Assembly (NCBI RefSeq): GCF_001619615.1
Contig: NZ_LQQP01000012.1
Location: 186,001-250,000 of the forward strand
Length of the DNA: 64,000 nucleotides
Source: Microbacterium sp. T32
GTDB lineage: Bacteria; Actinomycetota; Actinomycetes; Actinomycetales; Microbacteriaceae
Reading direction: 5' to 3'
The position numbers and the translations under genes were made by a program. The notes under the pieces were generated by a model, which did no database searches, was not told where the DNA came from, and worked only from the letters and a program-made list of their open reading frames with translations. Positions 18,623-25,872 of the stretch are shown here, in pieces; the first letter of the stretch is position 1; each line of letters starts with the position of its first letter.

Positions 18623-19188
18623 CTCGGCGGCCAATCGATCAGGACGAGGCTCTGCTTCGTGTCGGCGACCTTCACGAAGCCGTCGCCGAACAGGTAGGTG
18701 ATGCCGTAGCCGTCCACACCGCGACCGGCGAGCCATTCGGGGTTCTCGGTCACGTAGACGTCTCCGTTGGCGGCATCCTCACGCTTCCAGCCGGAGGCCA
18801 CGAGGTCGCGCTCCGCCTTGTCGGCGGCGGTGGCGTCGATCGGCGCCCACCCGAACATCTGCACCCCGGCGGCGGTCGCCGAGCCGTCGCTCCACTTGCA
18901 CAGGATGCCGTCGGGCACCTCGGTGGCACCGACACGGAACGGCTCGCTCTGCGCCTTCCACCCGATGCTGCGGAAATCGGCGGCGGTCGAAGAGAGGATG
19001 ATGGTCTCGCACGTCGGGTCGGCGGCTTCGTCATCCGGGGGATCCGTGGGCGTTGCGGCGGGAGTTTCGGCCGAGTCGCCCGTCGGCACCGGTGAGGGAG
19101 TCGTCGGGGCTGCGGCGGTCGGGGTGCACGCGGTCAACACCAGCGCCGTCAGGAGCGCCGCCGATGCCGCCGCGAGTGTGCGCCGCAT
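18613..19188 (-). CDS. secreted lipoprotein, function unknown
   Basis: The 191-residue protein starts with a lipoprotein signal (MRRTLAAASAALLTALVLTAC, lipobox LTAC near residue 21), then a Thr/Pro/Ala-rich linker and a globular domain with two Cys (PTCETI and GILCKWSDG). The lipobox Cys would be acylated and anchored outside the membrane. The ATG overlaps the hisN stop as ATGA, so the two are coupled. Confidence 0.8.
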   Translation of the reverse strand: MRRTLAAASAALLTALVLTACTPTAAAPTTPSPVPTGDSAETPAATPTDPPDDEAADPTCETIILSSTAADFRSIGWKAQSEPFRVGATEVPDGILCKWSDGSATAAGVQMFGWAPIDATAADKAERDLVASGWKREDAANGDVYVTENPEWLAGRGVDGYGITYLFGDGFVKVADTKQSLVLIDWPPSQR

Positions 19189-20021
19189 CACGGGGTGTCC
19201 TCCGCGTGGAGGAACGCGAGGAACGCGTCGTGCAGCACGCCGTTCGTCGCGAGGGACGACCCCGCGTCCAGTCGGTCCGATCCGTCGAACGCCGAGAAGC
19301 GGCCGCCGGCCTCCCGCACGATCGGTGCGATCGCCGCGATGTCGTACTCCTTCACGCCGAACTCCGCGACGAGCTCGAGGCGCCCTTCGGCGAGCCACAT
19401 ATAGGGGAGTGCGTCGCCGTATCCGCGGTCGCGCCACACGGCGCGCGTGAGGCGCTCGAGCGTCGGGACGAGGTCGACGTCGTCCCACTGCTCGATGCTC
19501 TGGAAGCTGATGCTCGCGTGCGCGATCTCCTCGACACCGGACACATGGATGCCACGTGCCTCGCCGTCGCGGCCATTGGTCCACGCGCCGTGCCCCGTGG
19601 CGGCCCACCAGCGCCGGCCGAGCGCCGGCTGACTCACGACGCCGACCTGCGGCACACCGTCGACGGTGAGCGCGATGAGCGTCGCCCAGACCGGGATGCC
19701 GCGCATGTAGTTGTGTGTGCCGTCGATCGGGTCGATGACCCACCGGCGTGCCGTGTCTCCCGTGGTGCCGTACTCCTCACCCAGGATCGCGTCGTGAGGG
19801 CGCTCGGCATCCAGGATCTCCCGAATGGCACGCTCGGTCGCCAGATCGGCCTCGGTGACGTGGGTGCGGTCGGGCTTGGTGTCGATGCGCAGGTCGGCGG
19901 CGTCGAAGCGGGCCATCGCGACCGCATCGGCCGCGTCGGCCAAGCGCAGGGCCAGCGCGAGGTCGTCGCTCAGGGACGGTCCGTGGAGCGCGGACGAGAG
20001 AGTCTCATCGATGGGGGACAC
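19188..20021 (-). CDS. hisN: inositol-monophosphatase-fold phosphatase, probably histidinol-phosphatase HisN
   Basis: Mg-dependent phosphatase of 277 residues. Metal-binding motifs are GEEYG and WVIDPIDGTHNYMRGIPVW, and the C-terminal EYDIAAIAPIVREAGG is also typical. The pattern fits actinobacterial HisN, which performs the penultimate step of histidine synthesis, better than a generic inositol phosphatase; substrate is inferred. The GTG start is 6 bases after TATCCT, giving a leaderless transcript, so the longer frame is rejected. Confidence 0.83.
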   Translation of the reverse strand: MSPIDETLSSALHGPSLSDDLALALRLADAADAVAMARFDAADLRIDTKPDRTHVTEADLATERAIREILDAERPHDAILGEEYGTTGDTARRWVIDPIDGTHNYMRGIPVWATLIALTVDGVPQVGVVSQPALGRRWWAATGHGAWTNGRDGEARGIHVSGVEEIAHASISFQSIEQWDDVDLVPTLERLTRAVWRDRGYGDALPYMWLAEGRLELVAEFGVKEYDIAAIAPIVREAGGRFSAFDGSDRLDAGSSLATNGVLHDAFLAFLHAEDTP

Positions 20022-20124
20022 GCGTCCAGGATAGACGGCGATGCGCGGCCGATTTGGCGCGGCCACGTCACGCCTGGTAACGTAATCCCTCGGTTCGGAA
20101 CGCGTTTTCCGGGCCGAACGGAAC

Positions 20125-20197
20125 GCACCTCTAGCTCAATCGGCAGAGCAACTGACTCTTAATCAGTGGGTTCTGGGTTCGAGTCCCAGGGGGTGCA
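20125..20197 (+). tRNA. tRNA-Lys (anticodon CUU), attachment site of the element
   Basis: Acceptor arms GCACCTC and GGGGTGC pair, with discriminator A. The anticodon loop is CTCTTAA (CTT), the D arm AGCTCAATCGGCAGAGC and the T arm GGGTTCGAGTCCC. CCA is not encoded. The prophage-like element starts immediately 3' of this gene, so its 3' half is the likely attachment core kept intact by integration. Confidence 0.94.
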
Positions 20198-20305
20198 CAA
20201 AAAATAACCCGGTCAGACGGGTAAATCGCGGCCCGGCCCTCAGGTGAGGTGCCGGGCCGTGGTACTTATGTGGTACTCGGGGTCCTGACTGCGTCCTGAC
20301 TGGCG
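20175..20305. other. probable attL region with tandem repeats
   Basis: The tRNA 3' end is followed by GTGGTACTTATGTGGTACTC and then the 11-base-spaced tandem repeat GTCCTGACTG (about 20280-20300). Short direct repeats beside a tRNA are typical of integrase arm-binding sites. The core and attR cannot be defined because the other end lies outside the window. Confidence 0.5.
20200..20259 (-). terminator. terminators closing the leftward transcript
   Basis: Reading leftward, CGGCCCGGC/GCCGGGCCG (20229-20259) forms a 9-bp stem. It is followed by ACCCG-TCTGAC-CGGGT and the tract TATTTTTTG (20200-20220), a classic rho-independent terminator. It would stop element transcription before it reaches tRNA-Lys. 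Confidence 0.75.
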
Positions 20306-20359
20306 TGGTACACCCCGCGGGGGAGAGCCTGAGAGCATCCCCAGAGTCGCCGGAATGCG

Positions 20360-20641
20360 TTAGGCCCGCCGGACGGCGCAGGCATTCCTCCACACGACCG
20401 GCTCCCAGTGGTCTCCGTTCGCGTCGAACGCCAGCATCACGACTCGGTCGTTCGCGCCCCGCGCGACACCGGCGACCCGCTCGGCGGGGCGATCGCGCCA
20501 CTGCACCCACGCCCAGACGGGACGGGGCTCCTTGAACCACTCGATCGGGTTCGGGCCGAACGCCTGCTGCGGGAGCGTGATCGGCGCCTCGCGCGCCAAC
20601 GTCTGCTTGAGCTTCTCGCCCGTGACCTTCGTCGAACCCAT
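20360..20641 (-). CDS. hypothetical phage protein
   Basis: A 93-residue protein with no membrane segment. Trp-rich stretches VWAWVQWRDRP and GDHWEPVVWRNACAVRR suggest a small beta fold. It is the last gene of the leftward arm, directly before the att region, and follows the metalloprotease after about 50 bases that contain a CCGG-rich hairpin. Function unknown. Confidence 0.6.
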   Translation of the reverse strand: MGSTKVTGEKLKQTLAREAPITLPQQAFGPNPIEWFKEPRPVWAWVQWRDRPAERVAGVARGANDRVVMLAFDANGDHWEPVVWRNACAVRRA

Positions 20642-20694
20642 AGACCGGTCCCCTTCCCCGGCCGGTTCCAGGGTACGTCACCGCGGGGCGGTCG

Positions 20695-22305
20695 TCAGGC
20701 GGCGGCGACCTGGCCGCTGAACGTCGCGGACGCCGACTGCCCCGTGGACCCGGTCGCGGTGAGCGTGAAGCTGTACGCCCCGGCGGTGGTCGGCGTCCCC
20801 GTCAAGGTGACGTTGTAGTCGTTCGGCTGGTAGGCGTCGTTGTCGGCGCCACTGAGCGTCAGTCCCGCGGGGAGGGAGCCGGCGGTGAGCTGGATGCTTC
20901 CCGGCTTCTCGCAGTAGAAGGTGATGACGGAGTTGACGGCCGCTCCGACGGTGAGGGAGGGGAGGGAGCTGGTGCGGAATCCCGTCGGCGTTGCCACCCG
21001 CACGTAGATCTCCCGATCGGTGTAGCCGCCGGATGCCGACGCCCGCACGACCACCTTCTGCGCGCTCGTCTGGCCTCCGTTGGACGTGCCGGTTATCACG
21101 CCCGAGCTGCTGAGGGAGAGGTTCGCCAGGGGCGGGTAGTCGGCGAACCGCTTGCCGACCGTCGGCAGGGACCAGGAGACCGGGGAGGCGCCGGTGGCGG
21201 CGAGCTGGAAATTCACGGCCACGCCGGCGTCGATGATCACGGAGGTCGTCGTGATGGTCGGGATGGGCAAGCTGGGGTCGAATACGGTCGTCGTGAACGC
21301 CCGGTCGGTCTGCCCGGCGCTGTTGGCCGCGCGGAGCGTGAACGAATAGGTTCCACCCGTAGTCGGCGTGCCAGCGATAGCGCCGGTCGAGCCGTCGAGC
21401 GTGAGACCCGGCGGTAGCGCGCCACTAGCGATCGTCCAGGTCACGGATTCGGCCACCTCGCTGATGAACCGGCGAAAGAACGGTGTACCGAGGGACAGCG
21501 TCGGGATGTCTCGCCCCGTCACGCACGGGACGAAGGGGCCGACTTCTGCGCCGTTGACGACGTACGGCGGAATCCGGTCGGTGGCCCACGAGTAGCGAGG
21601 GAGGTCGGGGAACATCTCGAGGAACAGGGCGCGGATGTGGCCCGCGATTTCGTTGCTCCGACCAGAGAGCACCCACAGGCCACGAGTGAAGCCCGCGGTC
21701 CAGGAGACGTTCGTCTGGAGGGCAAACATCTCGGCGAACCACTCACTGTGATTGGTCTTGCCGTACGCGTTCGCGTCGATGCCCGGCCAGGCGCGCTCGA
21801 TAGCCTGGATGAGCTCGCCATTGGTCCCCGTGATGTCGTACTGCGATCCAGACACGACCGGCGTGGAGTCACCGGGCGCCCTCCACATCTGGTCGACGTG
21901 ATGCCCGTATTCGTGATTGAGGATGCCTGGACTCTTCTTCACCAGGGCCGTGACTGCAGCGCTGTAGAGGCCGGACCACGTGGTGTTCGGCAGCGACACG
22001 GCCGAGAGCGAGCAGACCAGCCGTTTCGCCGCGGGCGTTGCCTCTGCGCTTACGGGTTCGCCGACGAAAATCTGTAGAGCACGGGGCCGGCCGTCCACGG
22101 GGGTCCACGACTCGCCGACGCGGGCTGACGGGGGTATCAGAGCGAGGTCGGCCGAGATGATCGACTGGAAGCCGACGACGCTCAACTGGTCGCTCTTGAT
22201 GTCCGGTCCGAGGCTGTGGATTCCGCCGATGCCGCGGGGCAGGGTGATCGGTCGCGCGATCGTCGCCGCATCGTTCTCCTCGAGGATCACGAGACGGACC
22301 TCCAC
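20695..22305 (-). CDS. zinc metallopeptidase with C-terminal Ig-like domains, virion-associated adhesin/protease candidate
   Basis: A 536-residue protein. The N-terminal half holds NHEYGHHVDQ, an HExxH zinc site, with a downstream SEWFAEMFA supplying a likely third ligand Glu, the arrangement of anthrax lethal-factor-like peptidases. From about residue 285 there are three putative Ig domains of the bacterial type (SGALPPGLTLDGSTGAIAG and near copies at the end). The GTG start overlaps the upstream fiber gene by 19 bases. Probably a surface-degrading virion protein (inference). No signal peptide. Confidence 0.75.
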   Translation of the reverse strand: MEVRLVILEENDAATIARPITLPRGIGGIHSLGPDIKSDQLSVVGFQSIISADLALIPPSARVGESWTPVDGRPRALQIFVGEPVSAEATPAAKRLVCSLSAVSLPNTTWSGLYSAAVTALVKKSPGILNHEYGHHVDQMWRAPGDSTPVVSGSQYDITGTNGELIQAIERAWPGIDANAYGKTNHSEWFAEMFALQTNVSWTAGFTRGLWVLSGRSNEIAGHIRALFLEMFPDLPRYSWATDRIPPYVVNGAEVGPFVPCVTGRDIPTLSLGTPFFRRFISEVAESVTWTIASGALPPGLTLDGSTGAIAGTPTTGGTYSFTLRAANSAGQTDRAFTTTVFDPSLPIPTITTTSVIIDAGVAVNFQLAATGASPVSWSLPTVGKRFADYPPLANLSLSSSGVITGTSNGGQTSAQKVVVRASASGGYTDREIYVRVATPTGFRTSSLPSLTVGAAVNSVITFYCEKPGSIQLTAGSLPAGLTLSGADNDAYQPNDYNVTLTGTPTTAGAYSFTLTATGSTGQSASATFSGQVAAA

Positions 22306-22871
22306 CAGAGCACGGCACTGAGGTTCTGCGGCATGGTCCCCCCGGAGGGTGCCTGCAGGATCTCGCAGCGAATGACCGACTCGGTCGGGAGGCTGGGGGC
22401 GGATGCGAAGATGCGCTTGCCGGTGTCACTGGCCGCCTTCTGCCATCCGCGTGTCTGAGGTGCGGACCAGTCGAGCGAGATGGAGCCGAGCGGGGAGCCG
22501 TCGGCGGTGAATCGGACAATCGTGGTCCCACTGGACGACCCCGAACCGATCGCCTGCACGGTCAGCGTCGCGCCGACGAGCTCAATGGTCCCCGTGGGGG
22601 GAGTCACGAGTGCCGCGCCGCTCGTGCGCGGAGTGACGCTCGAGGGGAAGAACCAGACGGTCGCCTGCAGTCCCGAGCTCGTCCCGCCGCCGCCACCGCT
22701 CACGCTCGGCGTCGCCCAGCGGACGCCGGCCGGCTGCCCGGAGTCGGCGGTGAGAACCTGTCCGTCGCTTCCCAAGCCGACCCGGATGGGCGCGTCGTTG
22801 CCGGAGCCGACGATGAGGTCGCCCTTGGCGTCGACGATGCTAGGCGCGATGAAGTCGAGGGTGGTATCCAT
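22287..22871 (-). CDS. fiber-like virion protein
   Basis: The 194-residue protein begins MDTTLDFIAPSIVDAKGDLIVGSGND and continues GLGSDGQVLTADSGQPAGVRWATP, the repeat pattern of phage tail or collar fibers. The C-terminal half is a beta-rich domain. AGGAG at 5-base spacing supports this ATG over one six codons upstream. Receptor-binding or decoration role inferred from sequence pattern and neighbours. Confidence 0.7.
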   Translation of the reverse strand: MDTTLDFIAPSIVDAKGDLIVGSGNDAPIRVGLGSDGQVLTADSGQPAGVRWATPSVSGGGGGTSSGLQATVWFFPSSVTPRTSGAALVTPPTGTIELVGATLTVQAIGSGSSSGTTIVRFTADGSPLGSISLDWSAPQTRGWQKAASDTGKRIFASAPSLPTESVIRCEILQAPSGGTMPQNLSAVLWWRSVS

Positions 22872-22878
22872 TGGGCTC

Positions 22879-24345
22879 CTAGTTCCCATCGAAGGACAGG
22901 AGAATGACGCGGGTAGTGACTGTTCCAGCCGAGTTCGTCACGATGCAGCGGAGGTATGTGGTCTGGGTTCCGTCGGCGTAGGTGGCCGACGTGGCGCCGG
23001 CGATGTTTGCCCAGCCGGAGCTCCCGTTGGCGCTGCTCTGCCACTGATAAGTGATCGTGCCGCCGGCGGCGCGCACGCGCACCGAGCCTCCGCCCCCGAC
23101 GTAGGTGGTCAGGCTGTCCGGCTGCTCGATGATCGTCGGGCCGGCGGGGTTGGGGATGATGATGGTGCATCCGCCGGATGTCGAGATCGAACCGCCTGCG
23201 CCGACGGCTTCGGCGACGTAGGTGATGCCGGATTGCGCGGGGGTGAGGTTGCTCACCGTCAGAGAGGGAGTTGTCTGCGGGAGGTAGACCGTCTGTTGGC
23301 TTGTGCGCCACCGGTAGGTGATGGTGCCGGAGCCCGTTGCCGCGACGGTCAGGGTGCGCGTCGACCCGGGGGCCGCCACGATGTATCGGGTGAGGCCGGG
23401 GAGGATGCGGGGGTAGGTGTCGCTCCCGTTGATCACCTGGACGCGGACAGTGTCGGACCGCACGGAGCCCGAGGCATTGGTGACGCGAGCTCGGTAGAAG
23501 TAGGCGCCGTAGGTGGTCAGCGAAGAGGTGGTGATGGTCAGCGTCGCGTTCGTCTGGTTGTAGGAGTCCGTCCACTCCGAGTCGGGCGCGTCGGGTCCCG
23601 CGGTCGTCGTCTCCCAGGCGTAGCTCGTTGCGCCCGTGGCGGCCACCGTCAGGGTCACATCGGCACCGACGGCCACCGCGGCGGGGCTGACGGGCTGCGT
23701 CGTGATGACGGGTGCGCCCGTCGGTGAAACACGCAGGCGCGCGGCGGTCGAGGTGACGCTGCCGAGGCTGTTCGAGACGAAGCAGCGGTAGTAGGTCTCG
23801 TTCTGCCCGGTCGTGAGCGTGGGGGTCTGGTAGGACGCGCTAGTCGCACCGGTGATCGCGGTCCAATCAGCGAAGTTACTGCTGACGTACCACTGGTAGT
23901 TCAGCGGGGTTCCCGTCGCCGTCACCGTGAACGTCACGCGCGAACCGCCCGCGGCGTAGGTGCTGATCACCGGGTCGCCAGTGAGTGCCGGCGCGACAGG
24001 GTTCGTCGGAGTGCCGCCGTCTGTGGAGCTGCTGATGGTCAGGCGCACGATCCCGGGCGCGATCTCCTGCGTGCTCACGCCGAGGTTGCCGCCTCCACCG
24101 CCTCCGTCGCCGCCGCCGACGGGCGGGTTCTCCAGGAGGTACTGGTCGACGAGAGCTTCGATCTGGCCGACGGTGACGCCGACGGGAGGGAGCTGCAGCC
24201 AGCGCTTGACGCCGTCTCCGACGCGGAACTGGTTGTTGGTGACGTCGACGCCGATCTCGCCGTTCCCGAGGATCGGGTTCACCGACGTCCACTCGGCCGC
24301 CGTGGCGACGCGCTGAAAGGTGCGGGCTTTGATTTCGGTGGTCAT
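22879..24345 (-). CDS. Ig-domain repeat adhesin, minor structural protein
   Basis: The 488-residue protein has an N-terminal attachment module (TEIKARTFQRVATAAEWTSV, then GEIGVDVTNNQFRVGDGVKRW) common in phage fibers. A Gly-rich linker follows, then about four Ig-like repeats. Each repeat carries a Y-x-W-type core (LNYQWYVSS, TSYAWETT, ITYRWRTSQ, ITYQWQSS). The stretch of Gly after VGGGDG is a hinge. Likely displayed on the virion to bind the host surface. Confidence 0.75.
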   Translation of the reverse strand: MTTEIKARTFQRVATAAEWTSVNPILGNGEIGVDVTNNQFRVGDGVKRWLQLPPVGVTVGQIEALVDQYLLENPPVGGGDGGGGGGNLGVSTQEIAPGIVRLTISSSTDGGTPTNPVAPALTGDPVISTYAAGGSRVTFTVTATGTPLNYQWYVSSNFADWTAITGATSASYQTPTLTTGQNETYYRCFVSNSLGSVTSTAARLRVSPTGAPVITTQPVSPAAVAVGADVTLTVAATGATSYAWETTTAGPDAPDSEWTDSYNQTNATLTITTSSLTTYGAYFYRARVTNASGSVRSDTVRVQVINGSDTYPRILPGLTRYIVAAPGSTRTLTVAATGSGTITYRWRTSQQTVYLPQTTPSLTVSNLTPAQSGITYVAEAVGAGGSISTSGGCTIIIPNPAGPTIIEQPDSLTTYVGGGGSVRVRAAGGTITYQWQSSANGSSGWANIAGATSATYADGTQTTYLRCIVTNSAGTVTTRVILLSFDGN

Positions 24346-24551
24346 GCGCCACCTCCGCGGAGGATGACGGCGTCGGCGTCGGTGGATGCTGCGAAGACGA
24401 TGTCGACGCCTTCGGAGAGCACGGCGTCGCCGCCCTGGAGGACCGTGACGTCGTCCGGCAGCTTCTCGAGCTGGCGGAACACGCGGGCGTGATCGCGGTC
24501 GTACGAGCCGGTCTTGCCGGTCGTGAGGTCGAGGTATCGTCCGCTGTTCAC
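24342..24551 (-). CDS. small structural-region protein, function unknown
   Basis: A 69-residue protein starting with GTG (VNSGRYLDLTTGKTGSYDRDH). It is the first gene after a hairpin and promoter, and its stop overlaps the Ig-adhesin ATG as ATGA. The start is fixed by TAGACT 8 bases upstream. No recognised domain. Confidence 0.65.
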   Translation of the reverse strand: MNSGRYLDLTTGKTGSYDRDHARVFRQLEKLPDDVTVLQGGDAVLSEGVDIVFAASTDADAVILRGGGA

Positions 24552-24559
24552 GGGCGCGG

Positions 24560-24565
24560 AGTCTA
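24560..24565 (-). promoter_or_regulatory. TAGACT promoter, fiber operon
   Basis: TAGACT followed by CCGCGCCC and the GTG start, the 8-base leaderless spacing seen at four other leftward genes of the element. It lies downstream of the GC-rich hairpin, so the adhesin genes form their own unit. Confidence 0.6.
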
Positions 24566-24714
24566 GGTCTGCGTCGGCATCAATATGCGTTCGCCCTGAG
24601 ATGGTGTCGCGGTCCAAATCTGGGCCCAAATGCGAAAGGTCGGCCCCCTATTCTGAACGCTAGGACCGTTGGTTTTTCCCTGAGCCCCGGGCCGAGTGGG
24701 GTCTTGGGGCCCCC

Positions 24715-24747
24715 ACGCGCGGCGGGAGTTTCGGGCCCGCCGCGCGT
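24715..24747 (-). terminator. very GC-rich hairpin between connector and fiber units
   Basis: ACGCGCGGCGGG and CCCGCCGCGCGT form a perfect 12-bp stem with a 9-base loop, overlapping the last base of the connector-region gene. The sequence beyond it to 24566 has no gene and holds GGAAAAACC on the leftward strand. It separates head genes from adhesins, the place where tail genes would be expected. Confidence 0.65.
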
Positions 24748-24932
24748 CAGTTGGTGGGGCCGTCTTCGGGCAGCGTCGGGATGTACGGATTGTCCGGCCC
24801 GCGGTCCTCCGGCGGTCGCTCGTCCAGGGCGACGCCTTCGCAGATCGCGCACACGCCCGTCGGGAGGTATGGGTCGACGTCGACGAGCTCGTGGCCGCCG
24901 GCTGCGGTGTTGTGGACGTCGACGGGGCTCAT
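24747..24932 (-). CDS. small CxxC protein
   Basis: A 61-residue protein starting MSPVDVHNTAAGG with one CxxC pair (GVCAICEGV) that could bind metal or form a disulfide. The ATG overlaps the preceding stop. Found in the head-completion region; function unknown. Confidence 0.6.
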   Translation of the reverse strand: MSPVDVHNTAAGGHELVDVDPYLPTGVCAICEGVALDERPPEDRGPDNPYIPTLPEDGPTN

Positions 24933-25159
24933 GTGACGGAAACCGAGCCCATCGCGGTGCCGGGGAGCACTGTCGGCCACGCTTGCGCTGTCATCCAGCT
25001 CATCGCGGTGCGCAGGATCGTGTCCGGGATGTAGTTCTGGCCGGACACGAGGGAGGCGGGGGAGGTGCCGCTCCATCGCTCGATGGCGATGGTGCCTGCG
25101 GGCAGGGCTTCGAGCTGGCCGAAGCCGGGAACGCGCCCGCGCAGGCGCACGAGCGTCAC
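24929..25159 (-). CDS. small head-region protein
   Basis: A 76-residue protein (VTLVRLRGRVPGFGQLEALP). The GTG at 25159 is chosen because it overlaps the upstream stop as GTGA, the rule in this operon; a GTG two codons earlier also exists. It lies where head-closure or connector genes are usual, but the sequence gives no firm assignment. Confidence 0.6.
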   Translation of the reverse strand: MTLVRLRGRVPGFGQLEALPAGTIAIERWSGTSPASLVSGQNYIPDTILRTAMSWMTAQAWPTVLPGTAMGSVSVT

Positions 25160-25551
25160 AGGCACACCCCCGCGCGACGCGTGGCTACCACGAAGAACGA
25201 GTCGGCGTCCGCGGCGTCGCGGGCACTGGCCTCCTGGAAGAGGGTACGAGCGATGGTGTTGAGGTCCGCGCCGCGGGCGCTGACCGTGAGGCCGAGGTCG
25301 TCGGCCTTCACGCTGAGCTGCCCCTGCTGTGCGTAGAAGAGGGCGAGCTGTGTGACGAGCTGGCCGCCAGCGCGGAGGACGCTACCGCCCGCGATCGCGA
25401 GGGCGGCGGTGAGCTCGGCGTCCGACCAGACGGCGAACAGCTTCGTGCCGGCGGGGGCGGCGGCGGATGTCGTGGCGTTGGTGTCGCCGAGCAGGTAGCG
25501 GAGTTGCCCGACGGGCGTGGTCGGGTCGACGGGGAAGGCTCCTGCGGTCAT
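25156..25551 (-). CDS. head-tail connector / adaptor protein
   Basis: A 131-residue mostly alpha-helical protein. The pattern PVDPTTPVGQLRYLLGDT near the N-terminus and WSDAELTAALA are common to actinophage head-tail adaptors of the gp6 type. It follows the capsid and head-fiber genes, the expected position. It has its own TAGACT promoter with the ATG 8 bases downstream. Confidence 0.7.
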   Translation of the reverse strand: MTAGAFPVDPTTPVGQLRYLLGDTNATTSAAAPAGTKLFAVWSDAELTAALAIAGGSVLRAGGQLVTQLALFYAQQGQLSVKADDLGLTVSARGADLNTIARTLFQEASARDAADADSFFVVATRRAGVCL

Positions 25552-25559
25552 GGCGGCGG

Positions 25560-25586
25560 AGTCTACGACCGGGATTGCACGCTATT
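25560..25586 (-). promoter_or_regulatory. TAGACT promoter with operator-like palindrome, connector operon
   Basis: Leftward: AATAGCGTGCAAT, then 8 bases, then TAGACT, then 8 bases to the ATG. The core GCGTGC is 11 bases from TAGACT, identical to the portal promoter. The plus-strand form of the palindrome is ATTGCACGCTATT (25574-25586). Confidence 0.6.
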
Positions 25587-25644
25587 CGCTTCGAGAGACG
25601 ACGAAGGCCCCCGCCGGGTGGGCGGGGGCCTGGTCGGGCCGGGG

Positions 25645-25872
25645 TTACGCGATGACGCCGGCGGTGCGGAGGGAGGCGAGAAGGGCGTTGAGGCTGGTCT
25701 GCGTGGAGGCGGCGTCGGTGGCGTTGGCCACGGCGACACCCTTCTTCACGCCGCCGGCGATCGTCGGCGTGGCCGCGGGGAGGTCACCCACCACGGCGAA
25801 CGGCTGGGGCGTGTTCTCCCCCGGAGCCGGGGCTGTGCCCCGACTCAGGGAGATGGGCTTGGGCTTGCTCAC
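25645..25872 (-). CDS. head fiber-like protein
   Basis: A 75-residue protein. Its C-terminal half, GGVKKGVAVANATDAASTQ followed by TSLNALLASLRTAGVIA, matches the pattern of phage head fiber proteins, whose C-terminal helices trimerise. The N-terminal 30 residues are Pro-rich. The GTG start overlaps the capsid stop as GTGA. Confidence 0.7.
   Translation of the reverse strand: MSKPKPISLSRGTAPAPGENTPQPFAVVGDLPAATPTIAGGVKKGVAVANATDAASTQTSLNALLASLRTAGVIA

Noticed and set aside
20163..20681. Minus-strand frame ending in PLGLEPRTH across tRNA-Lys
   Set aside because: It runs through the tRNA and terminators; this C-terminal string is a known artefact of frames read over tRNA genes. The real gene is the 93-residue frame.
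24061..24075. TGCGTGCTCACG in the Ig-adhesin gene as another operator copy
   Set aside because: Only the core matches; both A/T arms are missing.
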